This document shows, piece after piece, positions 41,001 to 51,492 of a stretch of 64,000 nt of DNA. The position numbers and the translations under genes were made by a program. The notes beneath the pieces were generated by a model, which saw only the letters and a program-made list of their open reading frames with translations, was not told where the DNA came from and searched no databases. This stretch comes from Rostratula benghalensis (Eukaryota > Chordata > Aves > Charadriiformes > Rostratulidae): positions 3,048,639 through 3,112,638 of the forward strand of contig VXAI01000038.1 in the NCBI GenBank assembly GCA_013399305.1, written 5' to 3'. The stretch's first letter is position 1. Each line of letters begins with the position of its first letter.

Positions 41001-42188
41001 TAAAAATACTTTTTCAAAGTGAGAACTCTAAGTGCTTAATCTTGAAAATACAAAGAGAAAACATTTCAAGATTTTCTAAAAACCCCAGGTTTTGATAATG
41101 ATGAAGCCAATTCCACACAAAGTTCTGAACATTAAATCCCATCTGGCACTTCACTGACTACTTGCCACATCTGGCTGAAACCTCTCTGAACTCCACAGAA
41201 CACCGTATTACCTGTACTCTTAAACTGCCTTGCTGATCCATCACCTACCATGTCAACAGGGTGTTCGGGGCTTTTACACACAGTTAACTGTGGTTTCTAC
41301 TTTGACTGACTTGAAACTAAGTAGTACTATGTAACTAGGTCCTAGTTCCTTCTGTGACACAGACATTTGAGTGTCTGTGCTATTATCTTTCAGGTCATCT
41401 ATTAGAAATGTCTTCTTTAATCTTATACACCACACACAATTTAATTCTGGCCCGTACTGTAGGATGCCACTATTGGGAAGAGAGCTGTGGCTCATTTTCA
41501 CTGGTCCATTCCTGCTAAGTAGTTTCTCTTGGTGGTGTCTGCGCTGCACAAAATACCATCTGAACATACAAAATGGCCCAAAGGACTTCTACTACAAGGA
41601 CGAAAATGTAATTAGCAGATATGGAAGGAAAGGAAATAATGGGTAAAGGAATCACAATTTTTTTCCTTCTTCAACCCAGACCAATCAAGACTAGAAAATA
41701 GTAAAAAAATCATGACTGACAAATTCAAACCTCATCTTGTTCATTTAGGGCTTTTATTTTAATTAGTAAACATTGCGTGGACATAGGTGTGATTGACACT
41801 AACTCTCTAGATGCAAAAATCCCAGCCAGATAATGCTTCAAAGAAAACTGTTACAGACATTGATTTTACTTAATGCTGAAATAAAACCAACAACACAAAA
41901 CACGTTACCCCATTTTCTATAGTTTTGGTGAGAATAGCTTGCAGCCAGCTCAAGCATCAGTCAGAGAAAGACCAATTTGTAAATACCTTTTTAAAAAATT
42001 TTCCTCTGGCTCCTGCAGTGCGTATTCTGTTTTCTCCATCTACACATTTCAAGAAACTCTTTTGACAGACATGAAATACTGGTTCTTTTAGTTTGATTCC
42101 TTCTTAGTTTAGAGAAAGGAGAATTAGAGAGACCCACAGTTATTTAGAGCAGATTGAGACTTGTGAAAATTTTCATTACACCTATAAT

Positions 42189-42228
42189 AAAATGAGAGTG
42201 AGAGAGGGGAGGGAGGAAGGGGGAAATG
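42189..42228 (+). repeat. Polypurine tract (GA/GGA-rich)
   Basis: About 40 nt of almost only G and A (with two T), reading GAGAGTGAGAGAGGGGAGGG and on through GGAAGGGGGAAA. It directly precedes the GC-rich patch at 42245. Polypurine tracts of this kind are common at regulatory DNA and can form triplex structures, but nothing here proves a function. Confidence 0.7.
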
Positions 42229-42244
42229 ACATTCTGTATCTTTC

Positions 42245-42370
42245 CCACGTTCCAGGCCCGCAGCTCTGGGCTGTACAGAGCAAAGCCGGGGCAGCAGCCG
42301 GACACGGGGTGGAGCTGCTGCCTGATTGGCAGAGCCCAGCTTCCCAGGAGCCTCTCTGGGAGGTCCTTAC
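42245..42370. other. Short GC-rich, CpG-containing patch with inverted CCAAT box
   Basis: This is the most GC-rich unique sequence of the window outside CR1. Five CpG dinucleotides fall within about 60 bases (42247-42308), in a window where CpG is otherwise rare. An inverted CCAAT box (ATTGG, with context CTGATTGGCAG) sits at 42325-42329, and the 40-nt polypurine tract lies just upstream. It is too short to be a classical CpG island. It could be a distal regulatory element, a promoter of an unannotated transcript (minus strand suggested by CCAAT orientation), or simply a compositional fluctuation. The open frames across it on both strands (61 and 83 codons) are what GC-rich DNA gives by chance. 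Confidence 0.45.
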
Positions 42371-44360
42371 TAACTGATTGACTATGCACTTTCATGCCTT
42401 ACATCGCAGAAACCCAGGTGTGTTGTAGATTAGCACAACTTACAAGCAGTGTGTGGAAATTTATTATGATAATTGTTGCTTTTATTTTTTATTTCCCTGA
42501 ACTCTAAGATAATTAATGCCAGTATGTGTCCTGGTGTTTGACTCCTTAATTGGCCCTATGGTGCCTTGGGTGTTTGAAAATCCACTCACTTGAAGGTGGT
42601 TGTTTTTTTTTTTAATTCCCTTCCTTTAGACTTGTTTTCCTGGAGCTGTTCATTAGTGCCTAAAATATTTGATTACATTTAATTGTAATGTCTTCAATTC
42701 TATGCACCTGCTGCAATTTATGTAGTGGGGGAAAATAAGACCTACAGAAGCTAAAAAGTGAGATGAGAAATTGAATGTTAAAAAGAATTCCCCTGCAAAG
42801 GGTAATTGGGGTTAAATACGGAAGCAAACGAAACATATTTTCAGTTAGGCTTTCCTAACTACTATGATAGCACCAAAAAGATTTATAGCACAATGGTTCC
42901 TTTGTAGTGTTTCTAACACATTCCCACATTCAAATATTTTCTCTCTGCCTTAATTTCCCTAGTTATTTCAAACTCTTTCTCTAGCACATGGTGGTGGTCC
43001 TGCTTAGCCAGCAGTACCGAGACCCGCTCCCACCTGAAAATTCGCTGCTCTAACTATAAATCTCTCCTGCTCTTGCCAGCTTTCTTTAGTAAAGTACCTA
43101 CACTTTACTACCATGTTGCTTTCTTAGAAATCCTGAAAGAGTTTCTTATAACACAGCTTACAGCATTTGTGAAGTAGTCAATAATACCAATACAAATTAG
43201 CATCACTGAATATTCAAATTCCCCTGACATCAGTGGAGACAGCATAAGGGATAGAGTAAAAGCGAAACATCTTGTGCATTTTTAGGAGGGAAATTACATC
43301 AGAACATATTTTTGCCAACGTCTACTGCATCTTCTTGGTTATCTCTAAGGGGTAGTGTAAACCTGTAGAACAGCTTCTAAACCAGAATTGTTTCAGAAGA
43401 AAAATAATTAGATTAGGATTGCCAAGGAAATTCCACAATTTATGTGCAGTAGCACCCCAAGACTCTTCTTTAATTCTCTTTATTGTAAATACTCCCTGGG
43501 ATATTTTACAGCAACAGTTACTGATCCATACAAATCAAGGATCAGAAATCAATTTATCCCTGACATCTCTTGCTAAGTATAGAACATACTGGAAAAATAC
43601 AAATACTGACATCTCTGCTTTTTAAACTAATACTATTACTAGTAGTTGTAAGCTGTAATAAACTGTCATGGCTGCTAAGAACATTACCACACAATGAACA
43701 TTTCAGGTTAGTATCTATGCTTCCGTCTGTTGTGGAAACCACAGAGCTGTCAGCAAATGCTACATCTAAATCTTAGATCAAATCCCTGACAGCATATAGC
43801 AGTGTATGCAGTATGCTGATGAGAAATGTGATGACAGAGAAACACACACTCCTGTATTCATTCCTAGCTAGCCTTTAAACAAATGTTACAGCAAATGCAA
43901 GGCACATTGTTACTTCCATCTCAGAATTGTCCTGGACATCATCAACAGAAGACTGCTCTACACTTGATGGCACGGGACAAGAGTAAGCAGGAGAACATTT
44001 TATTCTCTAGTTTCACAGCACTTTTCCTGTACAAATACTTGCTTGATGTTTCCCTGTCCTAATGTGTAAAATGGAAAGAAATTATGCTCTTTGCCAATTT
44101 TGAATCACAGCATATTTGGTACCCCCAGAAGACACTGCTTTGGAACTTCATTATAACCAGACTCTCAGACAGTTTTACTGTAGCTACAAGGCTTCTAAGA
44201 TTTCAGGGGAACATCAATTAAATGTTTTAAATCTGTTTTTAAATGTAAGTTTGATTCATTATTCCAAAAGAGATGACAGAATATATTTATTTCATAAAAA
44301 TCACTGTAATCATTTCTATTTTGGAATCTTGCAGTTGTTTGACAGTTAACAGGTCAAACA
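42371..44360. other. Unique AT-rich sequence, candidate non-coding regulatory DNA
   Basis: No exon or repeat is recognised. Positions about 42440-42850 carry several homeodomain-type cores (TAATTA, TTAATTGG, TTTAATTGTAATG) and an E-box CACCTGC near 42700. By eye this resembles conserved non-coding DNA next to the GC-rich patch. The remainder to 44360 is plain AT-rich sequence. Confidence 0.35.
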
Positions 44361-44898
44361 CAGAATCAGAATCACAGACTATCAGGGATCAGAAGGGACC
44401 TTGAAAGATCATCCAGTCCAATCCCCCTGCCAGAGCAGGAACACCTAGAGCAGGTCACACAGGAACGCGTCCAGATGGGTTTTGAATGTCTCCAGAGAAG
44501 GAGACTCCACAACCTCTCGAGGCAGCCCCTTCCAGTGTTCCCTCACCCTCGCCGTGAAGAAGTTTTTCCTCATATTTAAGTAGAACCTCCTGTGTTCCAG
44601 CTTGCACCCATTGCCCCTTGTCCTATCATAGGCCGTCACCGAGAAGAGCCTGGCTCCATCCTCCTGACACTCACCCTTTACATATTTATAAACATTAATG
44701 AGGTCACCCCTCAGTCTCCTCTCCTCCAAACTAAAGAGACCCAGCTCCCTCAGCCTTTCCTCATAGGGGAGATGCTCCACTCCCTTCATCATCTCTGTAG
44801 CCCTGCCCTGGACTCTCTCAAGCAGTTCCCTGTCCCTCTGGAACTGAGGGGCCCAGAACTTTACCCGTGCTCTAATCCACAGTTGTTCCACTCTGACA
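44361..44898 (-). mobile_element. CR1 LINE 3' half with 3' UTR (minus orientation)
   Basis: The plus strand begins with the reverse complement of a CR1 3' terminus (CAGAATCAGAATCACAGA, the ATTCTG-type terminal repeat). The 3' UTR block follows ('agaagggaccttgaaagatcatccagtccaatccccctgccagagcagg'), then the ORF2 C-terminus in reverse. It is 5'-truncated near 44870-44898, at the ORF2 motif equivalent to LEYCVQFWAP (here RARVKFWAP). The reading frame is uninterrupted for about 150 codons, so this copy is better preserved than the other CR1 fragments here and probably inserted more recently. Without the endonuclease and reverse transcriptase domains it cannot move. Confidence 0.96.
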
Positions 44899-44903
44899 TG
44901 CAC
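44445..44903 (-). pseudogene. CR1 ORF2 C-terminal remnant, frame still open
   Basis: A frame of 152 codons holds the conserved C-terminal end of CR1 ORF2, downstream of the reverse transcriptase core. Recognisable peptides in order are KFWAPQF (about residues 14-20), [10 protein letters not shown] (about 27-36), [20 protein letters not shown] (about 44-63), [10 protein letters not shown] (about 64-73), DGARLFSV (about 81-88), [14 protein letters not shown] and [19 protein letters not shown] near the end. The first 10-12 residues, including the ATG, lie at or beyond the 5' truncation point, so the start is fortuitous. No promoter is visible and no host function is implied. I include it because an untrained reader might take it for a gene. 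Confidence 0.9.
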
Positions 44904-45051
44904 CTGTGAGAGGGTTAATACATAAATGCAACCTTAAATCAAGGTGGCTGAAGTTCATATAAAAGCAGCATGCAACTCTTAATATTGCATATAATCCCTT
45001 TTAATTTTAGACTTTAATATAAATGGGTAACTTTGAAAAAAAGAAAAGGAA

Positions 45052-45080
45052 TTGTTACATCTGAAATGCAGATGTAACAA
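45052..45080. repeat. Perfect 12-bp inverted repeat, 5-nt loop
   Basis: TTGTTACATCTG at 45052-45063 and its exact reverse complement at 45069-45080 are separated by AAATG. The structure stands alone in AT-rich DNA with no attached element. It could be a template-switch product or a cruciform or RNA hairpin. Confidence 0.9.
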
Positions 45081-45157
45081 AAGGATGCAAAAACCACCTA
45101 TGAACGAACATTGGTTTAAAAAAAGTGAGTAGAACTACACCAGTTGACTGGGAAGGG

Positions 45158-45178
45158 AAAAAAAAAAAAAAAAAAAAA
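45158..45178. repeat. Poly(A) tract, A21
   Basis: Twenty-one A followed by CCCC. No retrocopy is recognisable immediately upstream, so I treat it as simple sequence. Confidence 0.9.
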
Positions 45179-46508
45179 CCCCAAAGAAATCCCATCCCCC
45201 CAAATACACATTTCCTCCCTGCGATAAAGTCAAGCAAGTGTGAGCCAAGAATGTCCACTTCACCAACATTTTAAGAGATCAGCAGTTGCCAGGTAATGTA
45301 TATATAGTAACCACCGGACTCTGAAGCAGCTTTTTCCAGCACTTTTGGCATTGACTCATGGATCTCCCCGATCTTTAGTTCCTTTGGTTTAGGGACAGTA
45401 GTGCATGTGCCAATGTTGTATCTGATGACCACGTTCTATTTAAGTATAGAACATAACTTCTACCTAAAAAACTGCACTTAAGCCTTCTCTCTTAGCTACT
45501 GAGAGCGTTTGAGGTTTATCAAGTTTAGTAGCTTTGTGCTGTTAGGCTTGGAACTATTCCAGAGTCATCCTTTTGTCTCTCCTACCTGCAGAAACACGCA
45601 AGTACCAGAACAACAGATAGCATAGATGGCATTGTGTACACCTACTCTCAGGCTGCATTTTCTGTACATCTCACATAGGCAGATGAATATGAAATAGAAC
45701 CACAAGTCTTTAAAAGCCAGCTGGGCATGACAAGTTGAACACTGAAGCATAAAACTCTTAAAGACTTCTTGGAAAGGCAAGGAGCAAACTGAGAGTTGAG
45801 AATAGGTACAGTGCACAGCCGTGTGGGGAGCACACTGTGCGGCATGGCTGAACTCTCTACATGTAGTTGTCACATACTGAGTAACCTCACACACAAACGA
45901 TCAGTTAAGATACTTGCACACCACATGCAACATCACAACACAAAGGAAAATAAAGGTTTACACAACGGTTAAAGGTTTAAAGATGTGCACATCATTGCAG
46001 CAAGATAAAAATTTGGAGTTTTGCCTTTTGAATTCTTCTACTAAGCTCATCATGATGGCATCTCCTGCACATCTCTTTCTACGGGACTCTGGCTCCATGG
46101 TTTTATTATCAACAGCTGAAATATTGCACCCTATTAACTCATGGGCCCACAAAGAACTCACTATACGATTAAGACTTTAAAAACTCCACATTCTGGTATA
46201 TGACCAAAAAAAGCAGCACAAATTTCACTGAATCTGGCCTCAGCTTTTTTCTCTACTCTGACATTCCAGCAACAGTTCTTTCCTCTTATTTTCAAGCTAC
46301 TTCTGAAACATGTCATTTTGGCAGAATCTATAAACTCTCTGGAAAAAACAACTATTTATTGATTTTCAGGTCAATACACTTTTTAAATATGCTAGTGCAA
46401 TTTCATGATAATTAAACTTAACAAAAAGTAAGATGATAACAAAGATGCTGTAATTTTGACTATTTGAAAATAGCGTATGTGGGGATTTTAACTCTAATAT
46501 CCCTCGAG

Positions 46509-46543
46509 CTCAAGGATTAACGAGCTTCTCGTTACAACTTGAG
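46509..46543. repeat. Nested inverted repeat (hairpin)
   Basis: The inner arms TAACGAG (46518-46524) and CTCGTTA (46528-46534) are perfect with a CTT loop. The outer arms CTCAAG (46509-46514) and CTTGAG (46538-46543) are perfect. A symmetric 3x3 mismatch separates them. The stem is shorter than typical for a microRNA precursor. Confidence 0.85.
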
Positions 46544-49500
46544 TTTTGAAAAAATATTCATAATTAACATTCCAAAATGAATAAAAAATAATAACATTCT
46601 TTTGTGTGCATTATGAATATTTAGTGACACAGAACAAAAGTGTTGCTTACACATAAAAACCTGTAGGCTATTAAGACTCCTCCTCTTGAAAACAGGTTCA
46701 AGTACAAAAGTTTAGGGAGAAAGGGAGGAAACAGGTCAAAAATAATCCTAGAGTCATCATATTACAAACTAACTCTCTCTATGCATTCTCCTCTTTCAAG
46801 GAAAATCAGTCAAATCCTTCTGTTTTATTTATCCCAAGTATTAAAATTATTAAAGAGGTAGACAGGGAAGGCACAGAGCAGTGAATGTCAAGGACACTTG
46901 ATGCAATACCCTAATGATGAATATTCCAGCATACTCAAATAAACACGTTTCTCTAGAGATTGTTTGAATGAAAATAATGTAATTGCACAAATAGCATAAG
47001 CTGAGTGTGCGTGTGCAGAAGAAAGAAGAGGAGAGAGACAGGCAGCAGTCACGCTTCTTGTACTTGATGGCGTGTGGTGAATAATTGATCATTTCTCCTT
47101 CCTTCTGATGACTTCACTAATTCTCTCAGTGCCACACTTCTACAAGTGTCACGATCACTATTAAACCAGCAGAGGAACCCAACAAGCCCTTGAGAATACC
47201 TACTGTCTGAGACGCCTTTTAAAGCACCAACTGAAAAATTAAATGCGAAAAGCAAGAAAGTGATTCTGAAGTCTTCTTCACCTTTGCTGTGTGGTGTAAT
47301 GCTATACCTGATAGGCACTATTCACAGCCAAACACTGAATTTACGGTGCCTGCTATTTATCAGCAAAGGAAGGGAAAGTAGAAAGAGTCATTCACTTCAC
47401 TGAGGAAAAAAAGCATTAACTCCCTTTTCTATATTCAGTCAATTAACAACACAATTTACAGGCTTTAATATGATTTGTGAGTTAATTTGTGCTTTTGAAA
47501 ATGATGGGCAAATAACATAGCCAAAACTGTTCACTATGATTTCATACTGAATAAATTTCCTGATGAGATAATGAATTAAGAACATTGCTCATTTCTAATC
47601 TTGAAGACAAAACTGCCTTGTGTTTTTAGTCTGTGGTTAAAGAGATAGCAGAAAATAGGATTTTTGCTTGGATGTAGCAAGACACAGAAGTAATTCAAAA
47701 GTAAATGCTTTTCCCTAAATTCAGTAAGATACTCACTGCCTTATTTTTGAGCGTAAGGAATCCAACAGCTCAGATGGAGGGAACTTTGAGTACACACCCG
47801 TATGAGTAAGGGCAGATTTGCCTCAAAACAGTTTGGTAAATGAAATACTACACGTAACACACACATATGTTTTTGTATAGTATCAGCACGTACACAACTG
47901 GAAACAAGAAAGCTATGTTACAAATAAAGTGGCAACTGAAAAGTGTATGGAGCACTGCTAGATAGGTACACCACTCTACCAGATGCCACACATACACACA
48001 AAATTATGGTCTAGACTAAGGGATTCTCACTAACTGAATAGACAAATATTAAATTTGCTTCAAAATGATTAGAGGAAAATTTTAATTACAAATAATGAAA
48101 TGGATTATTCCTACATATTTCAAATTTATTTCTGAAATAGAGGACCAATGAAAGCTTATCCTTTCCTACAAATACTTGTGATTTCCCTGCATGCTCCACT
48201 GCTGGTCAATCTAGCTCCAAACTATGGAATTAAGTGTCAGAAGTTTACAGAGAAGCAAATGTTATACATGAAAATCGTTCCTTCTTTGAGATACTGTTCC
48301 TCTTCTCTAAAGGAGGACATCAAATAAACCCATTACAGATTTGCTCATGCTTTTAACTAATGCTATTAGCTGACACTGCCTCAAGAATTTCAGATGAAAT
48401 AGGTACATTAACTCAAGGATAAGCATGCAAGTTAAAACAGCACACAGTCCAAACTAAACAGGGTGGGGGGGAAATAAAAAAAAACAAAAAACCCACCAAC
48501 ATCCCAAAATTCCTATCATGCAAGTAAGAGCAATAGACAGAGTAAGTATGACGTAACGTAAGGGTGTAACACATGAGAGTTGTTGGGGTTTGGTGCTAAT
48601 GCAAAAGGGATATAGAGGTACCCACAGTGTGCTCTTTCTTAAGCTCATTTCCCTAATCTTAGCAAATGACAAGTGGAAAAGCACAGAGAATCCAAACAAG
48701 CTCTTGTGTGCATAAACAATAAAGCACTTGGACAGAAGTTTTATTCCTTGCAATCATCACCCATGTAGCTATAAAATAGTGGTTATGACACATTAAATGT
48801 CTAGTGGTCACAGTGCAGGAAACTTGCACGTTATTTTAAAGACTTTCCTTTAAAAATATTTTTTTCAAATAGTTGTTGTGAAAAAAATCAACAAACAAAA
48901 AAACCCCAAGTGTATCCTACCCCTAGAGTGGAAAAGGGGACCAACTTTCCCAATGACATGTTTATAAAGAGGGTAGAGAACATCCTCAAATGCTTTAAAT
49001 AAAAACATATAAATAAAACACAATAGCCTGGAGAGTTATACAGTAATAGTATTTGGAGCTAATTAAAACAATTTATTATACTTAATTTTGAAGATTCACT
49101 GTTTGAAGAAAGATAGCAGGTAGTGTATTTACACAAAGTGATTCACAATTGTTTATTTTATGATGACTCTCTTGCTTTCTCTTGAGGAGGGTGCTCATTA
49201 ACTCTGTGTATCCTCCAATACATTACCTTGAATACTGCTATTCATATGTATTGGCAATTGCTCTGTGAATCGCATCATTTCAGAATCTTACAGTAAATGA
49301 AAGAACAAATGCACAATTTACAGTGCCATTTTAAAGGCCAGGCAGTCTTCTGTTGGGCAAAGAAGTTTCCTTCTTCTCCACCTCCCTCACCCTGATTACT
49401 AAGAAGAATACTAGCTGAGTTCATTTGTTTTTCTAGTCATGTCATGACAAGTCTCTACGCTTATTATTATGTATATTCAGGCAACATTTTTAAACAAGAG

Positions 49501-50119
49501 TTAATCCTGCTAATTACTCATAAGATGGCCAAGCAGGCATTCCCTCGGTCAAGTGTTACAAAAATTAGCCTGTAAAATACTTAATTGAAAACACAGGTGA
49601 AGTTTCACTTTGATGGAATTTTGTTACTTTTTGAATAACCTGGAAAATGTGTTGAGGAGTTGCACATATAGTAATATGTTCCCCTACGCCATTTAATTGA
49701 GTTATCACATAACTGGGGTTTGTCTCTTTTTTCTTCACTCCTTTAAACCATCACAACTGAGATTAAGAAAGATAAACTAGAATGTAAATAAGCTTCTCTT
49801 TTGCTTGCAATAATGAAACAATAAAGTTGAATGTTTAAAAATGCTAAATGTTAAAAATGCTTAAATCGGCAAATGAAAGAAACCCTGCAATTTGTCTATT
49901 TATATAAGTATTATCTCCCAAAAGATATACTCCCTGATTCCTGCTGAATAGCTATACAACGTTCTCCAATATACACGTGATCTGGGATCTCTTCCCAGAT
50001 TTCTGTTTGTTCCCATTTCCCTTGTCCACAACCAACTGTTGCTTGGTTAGACTAGATGTCATTTCTTGCTCTTCATTGATTAATGAGTTCTTTGACTCAA
50101 TAAAGGGTAAAACCCGCAC

Positions 50120-50146
50120 TTAACTCCCAACAGATATGGGAGTTAA
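50120..50146. repeat. Perfect 10-bp inverted repeat, 7-nt loop
   Basis: TTAACTCCCA (50120-50129) and TGGGAGTTAA (50137-50146) flank ACAGATA. Beyond an internal loop, CCC (50113-50115) and GGG (50152-50154) could extend the stem. Confidence 0.88.
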
Positions 50147-50891
50147 TACGTGGGCAATATATATGCTCCCTCAGCATAGACCATCCAACAAAGGCTCTCC
50201 ATTCAGAAGCCACATTTATATCCATTTGCACTTTACAAAATAAATAGACATAAACATGTAAACAGTAGCAAGTAGATGCAATTTGTCACTGTTTTTTGGT
50301 CAAAAAATGTATACAACTCTAACCATTGACTACAGCAGTCACTGGAAATTTAGATAGCGACAAATGCCATTACAGTGATTTTAAAACATACTTAAATTTT
50401 TCTAGATGTTGTGGATTATGGAAATCGCTATTATATATTCATTATTACACATTACAGACTGCTTAGACTTCACACACCGTATCTGTAAGAAGCTATCAGT
50501 TAAGCTGTCACACCTGTGTCATAGCAAATTAGTACTCTTAAATCTTTCTACTCTAGAGCTTATAATTTCAAAAGGTCAATTACTTCCCTAAAGAGATTTC
50601 ATCATTTGTTTTGTATTTTCAGATAATTTCTAGGCCTTACTGCTTGTTTTTCTATACACTTAGCAGCATTTAAGTTCTTCACTAATCAGTGGTATACACA
50701 TCCTTCAGCTATAGAAATCAATATGAGACACGATTTCCATAAGCTTCAAGTACAGGTTCACTGCTTCATTGTCCTTCATTTCAAGTCAAAGGGATTCATG
50801 GTACTATTTCACTTAGGTTCTAAGGAAAACTCTACCCATGCTGTACAGGAGCCTTTGCTATTTGCTCTGTAAAATAGCATTTCTGTTTTAC

Positions 50892-50905
50892 TTTTTTTTT
50901 TTTTT
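50892..50905. repeat. Poly(T) tract, T14
   Basis: A run of 14 T. It is simple sequence. Confidence 0.9.
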
Positions 50906-51446
50906 CCTGTTCTGCTCCACAAAAATCCACTCCAAACAGATCAATGCTATGTGACCACATGGAGATAGATCTATCAGCAGGATTTCCAGGACAACACGGA
51001 AGCTTAGGTTATCAAGCAACAAATGAACAGATGGTCCTGTCATTCCTTATTTCAGAAAAGGTGATTCCAGTGATAACATCTGCTAATAAGCCTTTCTTGA
51101 GTATCCTTTAGAAAGTCAGCAAGCTATGGTGTTAGAAATGAAAGATCAAATTGGGTCAGGCATGCTCTTCTCAAGGTGCACTGTAGCTTTCATAAAGCTA
51201 ATAGCAAAATGGATTGAATGTTCACACCACATCAGCTTCTTTTAAAGGACTAAATGTATGTCAAGGACACAAAGCATAAGATGGATGGATTGGAAGGGGT
51301 CGGGGGGAAAAGTACTTGGGCTATATAGATTGCTAATCATCATGGAAATGTCCCAAAGTTGATTGTTTTGTCTCAGTGTGGTGGGGTTTTTTTTAGTTTT
51401 TGAGTCAAGTGTATTTTTCTACCTGCCAGAGTAATTGAAAGCCCCT

Positions 51447-51492
51447 AAATAAATTAATAAATAATTAATAAATTTATTAATTAATAAATTTT
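51447..51492. repeat. AATTAATAAAT-rich tract with 22-bp palindrome
   Basis: The tract is built almost wholly of AATAAAT/TTAATAA units. Positions 51470-51491 form an exact palindrome centred on TTAATTAA. It probably arose by slippage in AT-rich DNA. Confidence 0.88.

Larger units (their letters stand above)
32020..42188. other. Unique AT-rich sequence with homopolymers, no gene seen
   Basis: About 10 kb without exon or interspersed repeat recognised. Low-complexity elements are G8/G6 runs (33201-33220), A13 (33722-33734), T16 (35869-35884), the T13A14 palindrome (37005-37031) and T13 (38044-38056). Two adjacent AT-rich hairpins lie at 38478-38529, and a 9-bp hairpin GCCTGAAAA/TTTTCAGGC at 40950-40975. 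Open frames are under 100 codons and unrecognised. Confidence 0.5.

Noticed and set aside
44592..44909. 105-codon plus-strand frame
   Set aside because: It is antisense to the well-preserved CR1 ORF2 C-terminus on the minus strand.
45158..45178. A21 as the poly(A) tail of a processed pseudogene
   Set aside because: The sequence upstream contains no recognisable gene copy, and flanking target duplications are not visible.
47049..47318. 89-codon minus frame as a coding exon
   Set aside because: It resembles no family I know and 89 open codons are common by chance. The stretch is kept only as a non-coding candidate.
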